Assembly: GCA_037444165.1 (NCBI GenBank)
Contig: JBBIMX010000001.1
Span: forward strand, 1-64,000
DNA: 64,000 nucleotides
Direction of reading: 5' to 3'
From: CALIBK01 sp037444165
GTDB taxonomy: Bacteria > Desulfobacterota > BSN033 > UBA1163
Below the pieces are notes generated by a model that saw only the letters and a list, made by a program, of their open reading frames with translations, searched no databases and was not told the origin of the DNA. Positions 44,515 through 53,784 of the stretch are shown in pieces; position 1 is the stretch's first letter; every line of letters starts with the position of its first letter. The position numbers were made by a program, and so were the translations under genes.

Positions 44515-45093
44515 TTATCTTAATCCATCCTCTTTTTTAGCCTCTTCTTTCTTGAGTCCACCGATCCTCGGGTGAGGTCGCCCGGAGTCTGTGACGACAA
44601 TGGCCACCAAGATCTCATCGGATCGAGGAGCATCTGGAACTTTCACCGTCATCGCATCAAAATGAGATCTGACAAAAGCGGCATCTTTATAATGGAGAGG
44701 AACATCGATTTCTGTGCCTGGGCCACCCATCTTTTTGGCTGATGGGATAATCGCTTTTCCACCTCCGACCGCCTCCCTCAGAGGTCCTCCTAATTTCGGA
44801 TGCAGGATAGCGGCGGCATGTTCCAGCTCTCCATCCACTCCAACAATGGCTGCCTTCCCGTAACTCTCAGCATTCTTGGGAGAGATGTTTAATGCCTCCA
44901 CTGCTCTCTTTCCAAGAATCCCTCCCAATTCCTCACCCATATCGATCAAAGGGGTTAAGTCTTCTACATATTTTCCCGCAAAGGGATTCTTGATCACGGC
45001 AATGGCTGCTGCCTTCCGTGTGGGTGGATCAACCTTCTTTCCTCCCTCGAGATGTGTTTCTTCTACGATCGTCACATATTTTCTTACCTCCAT
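44515..45093 (-). CDS. Amino acid synthesis-family protein (PF06684-like), unknown function
   Basis: About 192 residues beginning MEVRKYVTIVEETHLEGG, with GKAAIVGVDGELEHAAAILHP near residue 85 and GGGKAIIPSAKK near 115. These match a conserved family named 'amino acid synthesis' but without proven activity. ATG at 45093 has GGGAGGTG upstream. It ends an 11-gene catabolic operon, next to UPF0280 and 6-hydroxynicotinate-reductase-like genes, so it may handle a ring-opening intermediate; that is inference only. Confidence 0.75.
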   Translation of the reverse strand: MEVRKYVTIVEETHLEGGKKVDPPTRKAAAIAVIKNPFAGKYVEDLTPLIDMGEELGGILGKRAVEALNISPKNAESYGKAAIVGVDGELEHAAAILHPKLGGPLREAVGGGKAIIPSAKKMGGPGTEIDVPLHYKDAAFVRSHFDAMTVKVPDAPRSDEILVAIVVTDSGRPHPRIGGLKKEEAKKEDGLR

Positions 45094-45149
45094 CTTATAC
45101 ACCTCCCATCCGTTCGTTTAGAGTATAGGACAGAATGCAAAACAAAGAC

Positions 45150-46019
45150 CTATAAAACGGTTAACCAAGAATTCATCGATTCTGTCCATCCCACCTTTCC
45201 TTGAACCGAAATGAGGGCTCCTTTAATTAAACCCTTTTGGTACAATAGGTCTGCTTTTGATAGGCCCGCTCTTAAGGCCTCTCCAATCTTTTCTTGAGAG
45301 AGTTCGCCCACCTCTACGGTAACCCACTCTCCCTTAAGATCGGTATCCGGATAGATTTTCTCGGCAGGAAGCCTGAGGATATTGGAATCCTCAATATTGG
45401 TAAAGTTCCCAATGGTCGTTGCAGCCGCATCGGCCAGGGATGCGGTCTCTGCAACGACAGTGGCTGCCTGGGCAATCCCTTTCGTAAAACTTCTTCCTCC
45501 CAGTCCACTGGTAGCCACCCCTCCTATCTTCATCGTGGAATCAATAGAAAGAAGATAGGCAGGTGTCGGTGCCTCGATCTCTGTCTTTATCCCAACCTTG
45601 GCCACTTCATTTTCCCTCAATCGAATGGCAATATCCCCACCATTGTCCACGATGATCTTACTCCCCCCTCGAGTAAAAATAAAATCGGCCACCACATCCG
45701 AAACCGCCCCGGCGACAGCAGCCAGAGGGGTTAAATCTGCCTCCCCCATCTTTTGAGTGGCCCCAACCATTCTTTGAACCACCTCAGGGAACCTCTTTCT
45801 TCCCTTCAATTCTAAGGATTTCCTTTTTATCACAGGAAGAAATCTTGCTAAGTCCTTAAGAACTGCGATGGCCAATTGAGCTCCCTCTTTAGCCAATGGG
45901 ATAAGGGTTCGATCTCCTTCCAATACCCGTATCCATATCCGCATCGGGCCGTAATCCACCCAGACACTTCCGTCCGATAAGATTTGAATTGGATCATTTA
46001 CGGTTTCTTTCCTTTTCAC
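45150..46019 (-). CDS. UPF0280 family protein (ApbE-like fold), unknown function
   Basis: A 289-residue protein of the UPF0280 family, distantly related to the ApbE flavin transferase fold. Visible are the GAVSDVVADFIF and IIVDNGGDIAIRL segments and a TVVAETASLADAAATTIGN stretch near residue 200, the region that in ApbE binds metal and flavin. GTG start overlaps the upstream reductase gene by 26 bases, indicating tight coupling. It could flavinylate or otherwise mature that reductase, but this is a guess from context. Confidence 0.78.
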   Translation of the reverse strand: MKRKETVNDPIQILSDGSVWVDYGPMRIWIRVLEGDRTLIPLAKEGAQLAIAVLKDLARFLPVIKRKSLELKGRKRFPEVVQRMVGATQKMGEADLTPLAAVAGAVSDVVADFIFTRGGSKIIVDNGGDIAIRLRENEVAKVGIKTEIEAPTPAYLLSIDSTMKIGGVATSGLGGRSFTKGIAQAATVVAETASLADAAATTIGNFTNIEDSNILRLPAEKIYPDTDLKGEWVTVEVGELSQEKIGEALRAGLSKADLLYQKGLIKGALISVQGKVGWTESMNSWLTVL

Positions 46020-47553
46020 CTTTCTTCTTTTCCTCTATCTCCTTTAGGACCTCTTCCAATCTTCTTATTTTCTCACGATGGCCTCCCATCTCGATATAGT
46101 CATCTAATCTCATCGTATATTCGAGGGGAACGACCGTAGCCGGGGTGGGAACATAGGTAAAGGCCCTTACCATCACCTTCTCCACATCAACCAAAAAAGT
46201 GATTCCCCCACCTGGGAGAATATAAGTCGGTGCCCCTCCTACAGTTAACCTTGCCCGATTCTGATGGATCGCCTGATTTAATTTCAAAGGAATCTTTGTT
46301 ACCCCCGCCCTCGCACTTCCACCTGCCCCTCCAATAAAGACGGCTGAAACTCTTGAGCCCTCGCAGTGAGAAGCGATCATCTCTACTGCAATCTTAGCCT
46401 TCGGGGTTAATTCGATCTGTTCAAACTTCCCATTTTCCCCAAGGCGAAACATCGCTGCTCTTTCCCCTGTCGTTTCCGTAATCAAGAGAGTCATTCCTAA
46501 TTGAGCGATCTTCGAATCCACACCTTCTATAATATCGAGGGGATTCTCAATATTGGTTCCTCCCCAGCCCTTGCCATGTTCTCCAAAATAGCGACCCGGA
46601 GTGGATTGCCTTGCCTTCAATTTGATGCCGCTATAACGGGCACCCAATTCTCTCCCTGCAGCATGCTCTGTAAAAAGCCCTATAAGATGGGAGTCAAGGA
46701 CAATCACCTCATCGGCCGCCTCCAAGAAATATCCTCCAAAAAGACCCATAGAGGCACTTCCACAACCCACCCGCATCTTTGTCCCTATTCTCCCATTGAT
46801 CACCGGGGGTTTCCCTACTTGAAGAATCAACTCCGCTCCTTCTTTGACATTAAGTTTCACCTCTTTCCGATTGGCCATATCCGAGATCAGTTTGGCCACC
46901 ACAATTCCATCCTGACCGGTGAGAAGATTCACTCCTCCGAGCGAGAGGATCTTTGAGCCATACTCTTCGGTACAGACGTGCCCTACTTTCCTCTTTCCGA
47001 TAAGCACAGGGGCCCCTTCCTCCCCGATATGAATATCGGTATCGATCTTTACCTTAATTCCGCTGTAACTGAGAGGAGCTTCGGTGACCACTGTCACCAC
47101 ATCCACTCCTTCGACTTTGGATTGGACAATGTAAGGCGCGGGTTTAGTATCGGGATAAGTCGTCCCTGCGCCGATTCCTGTGATCAGGGGTTTCCGAATA
47201 GCCTCCTCATGATCCTTGCCGACAATCCCTGAAACATCCTCATAACGTTGAAGAGGAATGTTCCGAATGAGCTCTCCATTCCGATTGATAAATCTTTGGC
47301 AGGCCCCAGTATATCCCTCTAAAATGAGACACTGAATCGGACAGGAAAAACATCTTACCCTTCTCTCCTTGTGGAGAGAGTCAGAGAGAATGGCCTCTTT
47401 TGGGCAGACCTTTGTACAAGCCTTACACTCTACACAGGCCTCCGAGATCAAGGCCTTTTTCTTTTTACCTTTTTTAACCAATTGGATGGCTTGAATTGGA
47501 CAGGTCTCCACACATAAACCACAACCCACACAGGTTTCCCAGTCTACAATCAT
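45994..47553 (-). CDS. 6-Hydroxynicotinate reductase-like iron-sulfur protein
   Basis: A 519-residue protein. The N terminus has two ferredoxin-type clusters, CVGCGLCVETCP and CVECKACTKVCP, then a further cysteine set (VRCFSCPIQC); the remaining ~400 residues form the body seen in proteins annotated as 6-hydroxynicotinate reductase (Hnr), which in Eubacterium barkeri reduces the pyridone ring to 1,4,5,6-tetrahydro-6-oxonicotinate with ferredoxin. Its neighbours, an enamidase-like gene and a molybdenum hydroxylase, are the expected flanking steps. Substrate is inferred. Confidence 0.75.
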   Translation of the reverse strand: MIVDWETCVGCGLCVETCPIQAIQLVKKGKKKKALISEACVECKACTKVCPKEAILSDSLHKERRVRCFSCPIQCLILEGYTGACQRFINRNGELIRNIPLQRYEDVSGIVGKDHEEAIRKPLITGIGAGTTYPDTKPAPYIVQSKVEGVDVVTVVTEAPLSYSGIKVKIDTDIHIGEEGAPVLIGKRKVGHVCTEEYGSKILSLGGVNLLTGQDGIVVAKLISDMANRKEVKLNVKEGAELILQVGKPPVINGRIGTKMRVGCGSASMGLFGGYFLEAADEVIVLDSHLIGLFTEHAAGRELGARYSGIKLKARQSTPGRYFGEHGKGWGGTNIENPLDIIEGVDSKIAQLGMTLLITETTGERAAMFRLGENGKFEQIELTPKAKIAVEMIASHCEGSRVSAVFIGGAGGSARAGVTKIPLKLNQAIHQNRARLTVGGAPTYILPGGGITFLVDVEKVMVRAFTYVPTPATVVPLEYTMRLDDYIEMGGHREKIRRLEEVLKEIEEKKKGEKERNRK

Positions 47554-47554
47554 T

Positions 47555-48724
47555 TCAAACTCTCTTGGTAAGTGTAATTTTGCGATTGGGTGGTGGAGTG
47601 TTTCGACTCACGCCAATCTTCATCTCCCCATCAATTAATACACCTGCAATCCCGGGGATATCTCCCGCTTCGATAGCCGAGAGGGCATCTTTTCCCACCG
47701 ATCCCATGGGAGCATCCATGATCACAAGATCAGCTTCTCTTCCTACCTCTATCCTTCCCCGATTGAGTCGATAAACCCTCGCTGTATTCCCCGTAGCCAT
47801 TGCAACGGCCTCTTCTGCCTTTACCCCGCAAAGGGAGGAAATAAAATTGATCACTCTGAGAATTCCTAAAGGGATGACTCCCGTTCCAGAAGGTGCATCG
47901 TTTCCAATAATGACCCTTGAATAGGCTTTCACTTCTTTTATGATTTTCATGCACTCAACGATCATCTTAGGATTTCCACAATGGACGATCTCGATGGCAA
48001 AAGAGGTGCCTCGAATGAGTTTCTCTGCCTCTCCAATTGGAATGGCAGTGGGACCTCCATTGATATGGGAGACAATATCTGGGTCAGCCGCCATTACATC
48101 CGCCGCCGGAACCGTGGTGCTTCCTGGAATAGAGGTTCCCCCTGTATGCATCATCACAACCATTCCATATTTCTTTGCCCATTTGACCATAGGGGCAGCC
48201 TCTCGAGGGGTTTTCACCCCTCCCAATCCAATCTCTCCGACCACTCGCACTCCTTCCTTTGCCAATTCCTCAAAATCTTTCTCTTGAAGTCCTGGCTCAA
48301 GGATCAGACCTCCTCCAACGACTTTGACCCCCGCAGGTCTTGCACTGGCAAACGATTTGGCCGCCAGAATGGCCAATGCCTTGGTTCCAGCTACATCCTT
48401 GGGTCTTCCCGGGAGGTGAACCTCACCAGCAGAGATCATGGTGGTGACCCCTCCATGAAGAGAAGATTCAATATAGTCAAGCATCTTCTGCCGGGGGGTA
48501 AAATCTCCAAAAACGGGATGGCAATGAGAATCAATAAGCCCTGGAGTCAGGGTCATACCCTGAATATCCAAGACTTGTTCCACCCCTTTCATATCCATCT
48601 CCTTTTCTTCTCCAATGGCTTGAATCAAACCTCCTTCAATCAGAAGGGCATTGGCTTTCAAAATAGGATTTGAAATATCTCCAGAGACCAGCGTTCCGAT
48701 ATTCTTAATCAATAGGGCTCCCAT
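47555..48724 (-). CDS. Enamidase-like amidohydrolase
   Basis: A 389-residue amidohydrolase-superfamily enzyme strongly resembling E. barkeri enamidase (Ena), which opens 1,4,5,6-tetrahydro-6-oxonicotinate to 2-formylglutarate and ammonia. Key segments: DSHCHPVFGDFTPRQKM near residue 65 with the metal-binding HxH, LHGGVTTMISAG, HTGGTSIPGS near 200, HINGGPTAI near 226, and GNDAPSGTG near 275. GGAGG precedes the ATG at 48724, and a longer upstream reading overlaps the previous gene. Only 1 base separates it from the reductase gene. Confidence 0.83.
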   Translation of the reverse strand: MGALLIKNIGTLVSGDISNPILKANALLIEGGLIQAIGEEKEMDMKGVEQVLDIQGMTLTPGLIDSHCHPVFGDFTPRQKMLDYIESSLHGGVTTMISAGEVHLPGRPKDVAGTKALAILAAKSFASARPAGVKVVGGGLILEPGLQEKDFEELAKEGVRVVGEIGLGGVKTPREAAPMVKWAKKYGMVVMMHTGGTSIPGSTTVPAADVMAADPDIVSHINGGPTAIPIGEAEKLIRGTSFAIEIVHCGNPKMIVECMKIIKEVKAYSRVIIGNDAPSGTGVIPLGILRVINFISSLCGVKAEEAVAMATGNTARVYRLNRGRIEVGREADLVIMDAPMGSVGKDALSAIEAGDIPGIAGVLIDGEMKIGVSRNTPPPNRKITLTKRV

Positions 48725-48725
48725 T

Positions 48726-50969
48726 TTAATCCTCCTTCTTAGCTTTTTGGACGGCTTCCAGGACCCTCTCCAGATTTGCTGGGAGATGGTAAATCCTCTC
48801 TCCAATGGCATCAGCGATTGCATTCAAAATGGCTGGGGCCGAAGGAATGAGGGCGGGTTCTCCCACCCCTTTGGCCCCAAAAGGACCACTCGGTTCCTGA
48901 TCTTCCACCAAAATAGGAATCACTTCGGGAATATCCTTGGAGGTGGGGATAAGATAATTAACGAAAGAGATAGTCCTTCCAGGGTCATACTCCTCCATTA
49001 AAGCAAACCCAACCCCCATCGCCACTCCTCCGATAATCTGGCCGATTACATTGTTTGGATGAATCGCTCTTCCCACATCGTGGCATGCGATCACCCGAAG
49101 GACCTTTACCTTTCCCGTCTCGATATCGACCTCCACTTCAGCCAGGTGGGTGGCAAAGGCATAAGTCGCATAAGGGCTCCCCTGTCCTGTTTCTGGATCC
49201 AGTCTTGTCGTTTCTGGATCGAAATGACCTTCTCCTCTGATGGTCTTCCCAGTTCTCCTCGCAACTTCTTGGATGGGTAAACCCAAGCATAGTTTCTGCC
49301 GATGCTTCACCAATCCATCCTCCACAAAAAGGTCCTTCTCCTCTTCATTGAGAAGGGAGCTTGCCTCCTGAAGAACCTTTTTCTTAAGGTTCCCTATCGC
49401 ATTGAGAATGGCATTGCCTGTAATATAAGTCTGACGACTTGCAGAGGTTGCGCCTGTATCGGTAGTGAGGAAAGTATCGGCCCTGATGAGTTGAATCTCC
49501 TTTAATTCAATCCCTAAAGCTTCGGAGGCAATCTGAAGAAGAACGGTGTCTGAACCCTGTCCAATATCGGCCACTCCGATATAAAGGATGATTTCTCCTT
49601 TTGGAGAAAGTTCTATCTGTGCTGTGGATGGATTTGCCATCCCAGTATTTCCGATCCCGTACCACATTGAACCAATCCCGATGCCCCTTCGGATAAAGGG
49701 TCTTTTTGAATCCAAGGGGGAAGGCAAAATTTTCCTTCGCCACTCTTCGATCCTCTCTAATGTCTTTCGAATTCCCACACTTGCCCTGAGGACCTGACCC
49801 GTCGCTGTCTCACTCCCAATTTGAAGGGCATTGATTTTTCTTATTTCTAAGGGATCCATCTTTAAGGCTTGAGCCAAAAGATCCATCTGGGACTCATGGG
49901 CAAAAGCGATCTGGGGTACTCCGAATCCTCTCATCGCCCCCGACCATGGGTTATTGGTGTAAGCCATTCGGCTTCTGACCTTCACATGGGGGACTTGATA
50001 GGGACCAGTCGCATGAACTGCTGCCCTGATGGCAACGGTTGTCCCATAGGAGGCATAAGCCCCCGTATCCCCTAAAATATCCACCTCCACGGCAGTGAGT
50101 CTTCCATCCTTTCTTGCTCCACTCCGATAATGAATCTTCAAGGGATGTCGTTTAGAGATCACCTGAAAGACTTCTTCTCGAGTATATACCATTTTGACAG
50201 GTCTTTTTAGGTGAAAAGCGGCCAAGGCTAAAAAACATTGAATTGTGATATCGAGCCTTCCTCCAAAGGCACCCCCTGTGGTGGACTGAATGATCCTTAC
50301 CCTCTCGAAGGGCAAGTTAAGAAAGGAGGCCACCTCCCTCTGATCGTAATGCACATTCTGGGTGGGACAGATGATCACCAGTCTCTCCTCTTCATCCCAA
50401 TACGCCACCCCTCCATCGGGTTCTAAATAGGCATGATCAACCCAGGTCGTTGTATAAGTGTTTTCTATGATGACTTCTGCCTCTTTGAATCCAACCTGGA
50501 TATCCCCCTTGACGAGATTAAACTCTACAAGCAAATTTCCCTTTTCATGGATAGGAGGAGCGAATGGCTGAAGCGCTTCCTCGGGAGTCTTTATGGAAGG
50601 AAGTTCCTCATAGGTCACCTTTATTTTCTGAGAGGCCTCTTCCGTAGCTTCGACTGTTTCTCCCGCAACAAGGGCGATGGGATCCCCCACATACCTTACG
50701 CGATCTAAAGCGAGGACAGGCTGGTCCTTCTGGATGATTCCAATCCGATTCCTTCCAGGGATGTCCTTTGCGGTAAAGATTCTTTCGACCCCTTTAACCT
50801 GGAGGGCTTCTTCTAATTCGACTTTTACTATCTTAGCATGGGGTTTATCACTTCGAACAACTTTGAGATAAAGGGGATTGGGGATGCAGTAATCCCCTCC
50901 ATATCGTGAAGCTCCTAATACTTTATCCAGAGCATCTAACTTTAAGACATTTACTCCAATCTTCTTCAT
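48726..50969 (-). CDS. Molybdenum hydroxylase large subunit (xanthine dehydrogenase family, nicotinate dehydrogenase-like)
   Basis: A 747-residue molybdopterin-cytosine-dinucleotide-type subunit. Cofactor and active-site motifs are GGAFGGR near residue 232, AMRGFGVPQ near 345, and the catalytic glutamate in GVGEPALIPSAP near 705. A single chain covers what is split into NdhL and NdhM in E. barkeri. With its two partner subunits it would hydroxylate an N-heterocycle next to the ring nitrogen; nicotinate is favoured by the downstream genes, but other azaarenes or purines remain possible. Confidence 0.85.
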   Translation of the reverse strand: MKKIGVNVLKLDALDKVLGASRYGGDYCIPNPLYLKVVRSDKPHAKIVKVELEEALQVKGVERIFTAKDIPGRNRIGIIQKDQPVLALDRVRYVGDPIALVAGETVEATEEASQKIKVTYEELPSIKTPEEALQPFAPPIHEKGNLLVEFNLVKGDIQVGFKEAEVIIENTYTTTWVDHAYLEPDGGVAYWDEEERLVIICPTQNVHYDQREVASFLNLPFERVRIIQSTTGGAFGGRLDITIQCFLALAAFHLKRPVKMVYTREEVFQVISKRHPLKIHYRSGARKDGRLTAVEVDILGDTGAYASYGTTVAIRAAVHATGPYQVPHVKVRSRMAYTNNPWSGAMRGFGVPQIAFAHESQMDLLAQALKMDPLEIRKINALQIGSETATGQVLRASVGIRKTLERIEEWRRKILPSPLDSKRPFIRRGIGIGSMWYGIGNTGMANPSTAQIELSPKGEIILYIGVADIGQGSDTVLLQIASEALGIELKEIQLIRADTFLTTDTGATSASRQTYITGNAILNAIGNLKKKVLQEASSLLNEEEKDLFVEDGLVKHRQKLCLGLPIQEVARRTGKTIRGEGHFDPETTRLDPETGQGSPYATYAFATHLAEVEVDIETGKVKVLRVIACHDVGRAIHPNNVIGQIIGGVAMGVGFALMEEYDPGRTISFVNYLIPTSKDIPEVIPILVEDQEPSGPFGAKGVGEPALIPSAPAILNAIADAIGERIYHLPANLERVLEAVQKAKKED

Positions 50970-51829
50970 TGGAGATTCTCAAAGGCCTGCTGAATTGCTC
51001 TCATTACCAGGGCCTTTACTACAGGTGATTTATAAGAAGTGGAGGGGCGAACTCCACTTCGTAAAACCATCTCTGAAGAAGTCTTTTCAGAGGCCACTCT
51101 TAACCGTTCAAGATCAAAGGGCTGATCCTCTAAGAAAGATTCTGCTTCCTTCATTCTTTGAGGAGTAGGAGTGATTGCTCCTACCGAGATTCTAACCTGT
51201 TTCATCCTAATTCCCTCTCTTTGAAGCAAGACAGCGATACTCATTCTGGCTATAGCCATCCCATCTCGCCTGGCCAATCGGATAAAAGATCCTTTCATAT
51301 GTGGATGGAGTTTCTTAAACGAGATGGAAACTAAAATCTCATGGGGAAGCAGGGTGCTCCGATAAGGGCCTTGGATAAGGGACTCAATAGGGACCTCTTT
51401 CTCTCCTTCTTTGGATACGACTTTCCCCATCGCCTCCAATACCATCAGAGGAGGAAGTGTATCTGCCGCAGGGGAGGCATTAACAACATTCCCTCCAATC
51501 GTTCCAGTATTTCTGATCTGGGGAGATCCTATCTGGGAGGCTGCCTCTGAGAGTATTTTCCCATAGGTGTTTATGATAGGGGAGACGGCAATTTCGGAAT
51601 GGGTGACTGCCCCTCCAATAGAAATGGCCCCATCTTTCTCCTCTATTTTTCTAAGTTCCGCAATACGGGTAATATCAATAAGAAACTCAGGCCTGAGGAG
51701 TCCATTTCGAAGAGCAATGATCAGATCCGTTCCCCCTGCGATCACCTTTGCCTTCTCTCTGTAATCCCACAAAAGATCGCAGGCCTCTTTGAGGTTTTTC
51801 GGAATTTTATACTGAAATGGAGGGATCAT
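50966..51829 (-). CDS. Molybdenum hydroxylase FAD-binding subunit
   Basis: A 287-residue CoxM-type subunit. The FAD-binding motifs VIAGGTDLI near residue 35 and TIGGNVVNASPAAD near 108 are clear, with a CO-dehydrogenase flavoprotein C-terminal domain after ~175. It passes electrons from the Mo site through FeS clusters to an acceptor. Overlaps the start of the large-subunit gene by 4 bases. Confidence 0.93.
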   Translation of the reverse strand: MIPPFQYKIPKNLKEACDLLWDYREKAKVIAGGTDLIIALRNGLLRPEFLIDITRIAELRKIEEKDGAISIGGAVTHSEIAVSPIINTYGKILSEAASQIGSPQIRNTGTIGGNVVNASPAADTLPPLMVLEAMGKVVSKEGEKEVPIESLIQGPYRSTLLPHEILVSISFKKLHPHMKGSFIRLARRDGMAIARMSIAVLLQREGIRMKQVRISVGAITPTPQRMKEAESFLEDQPFDLERLRVASEKTSSEMVLRSGVRPSTSYKSPVVKALVMRAIQQAFENLQ

Positions 51830-52279
51830 CTATTTTCCAACCGCTTCAATTGCTTCCATGATCTGCTGGTATCCTGTACAACGACAAAGATTCCCTGAAA
51901 TAGCCTCTTTTATCTCTTCTCGAGTTGGCTTCGGGTTTTTCTCCAATAAGGCTTTCGCAGACATTAACATTCCCGGGGTACAGAATCCACACTGAACAGC
52001 CCCATGCTCAATAAAAGACCTCTGTAAAGGATGAAGAGATTCCCTGCTTCCGAGTCCTTCCACTGTCTCAACCCGCCTTCCTTCAACTTTGGGGACTAAA
52101 ATGAGACAGGAGTTAACGGCCAATCCATCCAGCAAGACCGTGCAGGCACCGCATTCGCCAATCCCACAGCCCTCTTTGGTGCCTGTCAATCCGAGTTTTT
52201 CTCTAAGGAGGCGAAGAAGGGTCCAGTGAGGAGGAACCTCTACCTCGATCTCTTTTCCATTAAGAACGAATCGAATCAT
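51830..52279 (-). CDS. Molybdenum hydroxylase [2Fe-2S] subunit
   Basis: A 149-residue CoxS-type subunit. The first cluster lies in GCGIGECGACTVLLDG near residue 38-50 and the second in CGFCTPGM near 98 and CRCTGY near 135, as in xanthine dehydrogenase-family small subunits. Start and stop abut its neighbours, giving the order S-M-L in one operon. Confidence 0.95.
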   Translation of the reverse strand: MIRFVLNGKEIEVEVPPHWTLLRLLREKLGLTGTKEGCGIGECGACTVLLDGLAVNSCLILVPKVEGRRVETVEGLGSRESLHPLQRSFIEHGAVQCGFCTPGMLMSAKALLEKNPKPTREEIKEAISGNLCRCTGYQQIMEAIEAVGK

Positions 52280-53764
52280 CTAAACCCACCTTGCCACAAC
52301 GGTCTTTTCATCCATAAACATTCTCATGGAGGCCATTCGAGATTTGGCTGTTCCCACAAAAGATTCTCTTCTTGACCCGAGGGGAAAGAAAGCATAGGGT
52401 TGGGCCACCCCCACATTTACCCCTACGTTCCCCACATTGACCTCTCGAATGAATTTTCTTGCATTCCTTCCGTCCCTGGTCATGATACAGGCTGTATGAC
52501 CCAGGTTCGTTTTCGAGTTAATCCACTCGATGGCCTGATCAAGGCTCTCGCCTCGAATCAAAGCAGCAACAGGACCAAAGGCCTCCTCCTTGGCCATAGA
52601 CATGTCAACATTGACATCTTCAAGAATGGTTGGGCCCAGAAAATAACCTTTCGGATAATCCTTTACTATTACACCTCTTCCATCAAGAACCATCTTTGCT
52701 CCTTCCGATAGCGATGTCTCGATCCAATTGAGCACTTTCTCCTTTCCCGCCTGAGTCGTCATCGGCCCCAATTCTGTTTCCGTATCCAGTCCGTATCCCA
52801 ATTTCATCCTTGAAGCCGCCTCTTTGAAACGTCTTTTCACTTCATCATAAATGGGGCCAATGATGACAACATTGTCGACCCCCAGGCATCGTTGCCCTGA
52901 CATCCCAAAGCATCCCCTGAGGAGCCATTGAATCCCTTGATCAAGATCGGCATCAGGCATGATCACCACATGGTTCTTCCCATTCCCATTGATAGAAGAA
53001 GTCTTCTTGAGTTTTCCGCAAATATCAAAAAGTTCATGTCCAGCTCGATTCGAACCAATAAAGCCGACTCCCTTGACCTCGGGTTGAGAAAGGATCTCCT
53101 TATTAATCGTCCTTCCTCCATGAATGAGATTTAGAACTCCTGGAGGAAATCCTGCTTCCTGGGCCACTTTAGTAATCGCTTCGGAGGCAACCGGGCATTG
53201 CCTGCTCGGACTGATGACCATGGTGCAACCCGCAGCTAACCCGTAAGGAACAAAAGAGGACCAGGCATGCATGGGAATATTACCAGGTGTAATGATTAGG
53301 AACACGCCCAAGGGTTCCCAAATGAGATATTGATCGATTCCATCTGCCACCTGATCCATATGTTCATTCCTCTTGGCCAACCCATAAAGAGCAGAACAGG
53401 CGGATTCAATATTTTCAATCACCCTTCGGACAGATCCTCTGGCCTCATCAATCGTTCTTCCATGATCCTGAACAAGAATTCGGGAGAGCTCCTCAAAATG
53501 TTCTTCAAACTTTGCCCTCATATCAAATAGGAGGCGGGCTCGATCCCTAAGGGGAACCTCCCTCCATTCCTTGAAGGCCTTGTGGGCCGCTTCTACAGCC
53601 ATTCTTGCCTCTTCCTTCGTCGCCTCTGGAAATTCTGAAATGACTTCATCAGTAGCAGGATTGGTATTGGTGTGGATGAGGGTTGATTTCGATTCTATCC
53701 ATTCTCCGTTGATTAAAAATCTTTGCTTGCCATAATGTTTTTTTACTTCGGACAGTAGGGCCAT
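52280..53764 (-). CDS. MmsA-like CoA-acylating aldehyde dehydrogenase
   Basis: A 494-residue NAD-dependent aldehyde dehydrogenase. The catalytic region MSGQRCLGVDNVV (Cys near residue 280) and the NGNGKNH segment are the form seen in methylmalonate-semialdehyde dehydrogenases (MmsA/IolA), which release CO2 and make an acyl-CoA. 2-Formylglutarate, the product expected from the enamidase, is itself a substituted malonate semialdehyde; the same chemistry would give glutaryl-CoA. No equivalent of the E. barkeri hydroxymethylglutarate pathway is nearby. Chemistry is inferred. Confidence 0.8.
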   Translation of the reverse strand: MALLSEVKKHYGKQRFLINGEWIESKSTLIHTNTNPATDEVISEFPEATKEEARMAVEAAHKAFKEWREVPLRDRARLLFDMRAKFEEHFEELSRILVQDHGRTIDEARGSVRRVIENIESACSALYGLAKRNEHMDQVADGIDQYLIWEPLGVFLIITPGNIPMHAWSSFVPYGLAAGCTMVISPSRQCPVASEAITKVAQEAGFPPGVLNLIHGGRTINKEILSQPEVKGVGFIGSNRAGHELFDICGKLKKTSSINGNGKNHVVIMPDADLDQGIQWLLRGCFGMSGQRCLGVDNVVIIGPIYDEVKRRFKEAASRMKLGYGLDTETELGPMTTQAGKEKVLNWIETSLSEGAKMVLDGRGVIVKDYPKGYFLGPTILEDVNVDMSMAKEEAFGPVAALIRGESLDQAIEWINSKTNLGHTACIMTRDGRNARKFIREVNVGNVGVNVGVAQPYAFFPLGSRRESFVGTAKSRMASMRMFMDEKTVVARWV

Positions 53765-53784
53765 CTCTCCTCCTTCTCTTTGAT

